A stretch of 64,000 bases of DNA from an uncultured Cetobacterium sp. (GTDB taxonomy: Bacteria > Fusobacteriota > Fusobacteriia > Fusobacteriales > Fusobacteriaceae): the NCBI GenBank assembly GCA_949293295.1, contig CASFCG010000012.1, positions 54,918-118,917 of the forward strand, given 5' to 3'. Of this stretch, positions 63,336 through 64,000 are shown piece after piece. The notes beneath the pieces are model-generated. The model saw only the letters and a program-made list of their open reading frames with translations. It made no database searches and had not been told where the DNA came from. The position numbers and the translations under genes are program-made. The first letter of the stretch is position 1, and the number at the start of each line of letters is the position of its first letter.

Positions 63336-64000
63336 TTATAGATTAACGGAAACTAAAATTCTAACATTTGATATCTCTTTTCCACCTGAGAATAATCCTG
63401 TTATAATAGGAAGCTCATTTCCAAGAACAGCTCCAGCAGCATATGGTGCATCTGCTGCTACAACTTGTAAAATACCTTGCTCTGTTGATTCAAATCTAAC
63501 TCCTTTTGAAATTCTGTAATAATAATTTCTATCACCCCTTACAAATAACATTCCACTAGCTTTATCTATAAGCAAAGTACTAGAAGAAAGGCTATTAAAA
63601 CTATCTACGACCTCTTGTAATGTTGTATCAGCTAATAGCCCCGTCGCTTCAAATGTAACTCCCCCACCTACAGTGAAAAAATCTTTACTGTATGCTGTTC
63701 TTGAAGGGTCTGCTTCTATTTTAAATTTAACAACATCTGTATCTAATAACTCTTCTACATTATCTTGAGTACCATTAACTTTTTTTACATATACTTTTGG
63801 GTTGTCAGCGGTAAATTTGTTTTCAAGTTCATTTGTATCAATAACAAAATCCGCTAATTGTAGTACATCTCCGTTTGCGTCATAGTTTCCGTCAGTTGAA
63901 GCATAAACAACATATTGTACTTGAGGAACTGATGATGTAACAGTTCCAGTAACAGAGATAGCCCCAAGCTCTCCAGTCATCCAAGTGTTAGTTTCATTAG
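63336..64000 (-). CDS. Secreted protein of a fusobacterial paralogue family (P3), start outside the window
   Basis: At least 221 residues; the reading frame is open to the right edge, so the signal peptide and start are missing. It is closest to P1: NETNTWMTG then GAIxVxGTxTSxVPQVQYVV, KVYVKKVNGTQ, ELLDTDVVKFK, SRTAYS, FEATGLLADTTLQEVV and the C-terminal FSGGKEISNVRILVSVN. Its middle (STLLIDKASGMLFVRG) differs from P1. No named domain is known to me. Its leader, which would test whether the conserved upstream region belongs to the whole family, lies beyond position 64000. Confidence 0.75.
   Translation of the reverse strand, partial: NETNTWMTGELGAISVTGTVTSSVPQVQYVVYASTDGNYDANGDVLQLADFVIDTNELENKFTADNPKVYVKKVNGTQDNVEELLDTDVVKFKIEADPSRTAYSKDFFTVGGGVTFEATGLLADTTLQEVVDSFNSLSSSTLLIDKASGMLFVRGDRNYYYRISKGVRFESTEQGILQVVAADAPYAAGAVLGNELPIITGLFSGGKEISNVRILVSVNL

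Overview
The window is AT-rich chromosomal DNA from a member of the Fusobacteria, most likely Fusobacteriaceae (Fusobacterium or Cetobacterium; the genus cannot be fixed from the sequence alone). The evidence is the mix of a diderm envelope (LpxD, Skp/OmpH, BamA, a 1432-residue TamB, a TpsB porin) with Firmicute-like modules (Asp23/AmaP/DUF2273, YceD-RpmF, HflX with a long N-terminal domain), near-exclusive AGA/AGG use for arginine, and a lineage-type secreted protein family present three times.

Layout. 0-9 kb: tRNA-Gln, a FUSC-family membrane protein, the 5-oxoproline transporter/pyroglutamyl-peptidase operon, a decayed stretch, small secreted and SDR genes, a two-partner-secretion outer-membrane transporter, and the first copy (P1) of the secreted family. 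9.3-17.1 kb: a plus-strand run of pepF, sppA, aroA, a DUF4956/VTC polyphosphate module, a MORN-repeat protein and a polyprenyl synthase. 17.1-23.5 kb: the phosphate regulon, with pstC-pstA-pstB-phoU divergent from pstS-phoB-phoR around back-to-back 11-bp-spaced Pho boxes; pstB carries two lesions. 23.5-27.4 kb: an Rrf2 regulator, ychF, yceD-rpmF and an apparently acquired zinc alcohol dehydrogenase. 27.5-42.1 kb: an L-rhamnose/rhamnogalacturonan catabolic island (rhaDAB divergent from an NCS1-like permease, an AraC regulator, rhaM, a TRAP transporter, a GH105 hydrolase, kduI, kduD, a TIM-barrel protein and fucO). 42.3-50.4 kb: the minus-strand envelope operon tamB-bamA-skp-lpxD. 50.6-52 kb: the second secreted paralogue (P2) with its duplicated leader. 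52-63 kb: a minus-strand housekeeping run (dnaE-accB-accC, then asp23-amaP-DUF2273-nusB, then comM-hflX). The third paralogue (P3) runs off the right edge.

How the genes work together. The sugar island reads as a route for pectin fragments: TRAP uptake of an unsaturated uronyl-rhamnose disaccharide, GH105 cleavage to rhamnose plus a 4-deoxy-5-keto uronate, KduI/KduD conversion of the uronate towards KDG, and RhaM/A/B/D plus FucO conversion of rhamnose to DHAP and 1,2-propanediol. The genes that would take KDG further (kdgK, kdgA) are not in the window.

Most unusual points: (i) the AccB homologue has glycine exactly where the biotinyl-lysine should be; (ii) P1 and P2 share a roughly 500-bp non-coding leader containing two hairpins with compensating base changes and a 166-bp element with inverted ends, a diverged copy of which also lies before the acquired alcohol dehydrogenase; (iii) pepF has two strong ribosome-binding sites predicting membrane-anchored and cytosolic forms; (iv) pstB, rhaM and dctP each show a one-base deletion in a short homopolymer, which may be real decay, slippage variation or sequencing error; (v) HflX retains a complete JAMM-type metal motif in its N-terminal domain.
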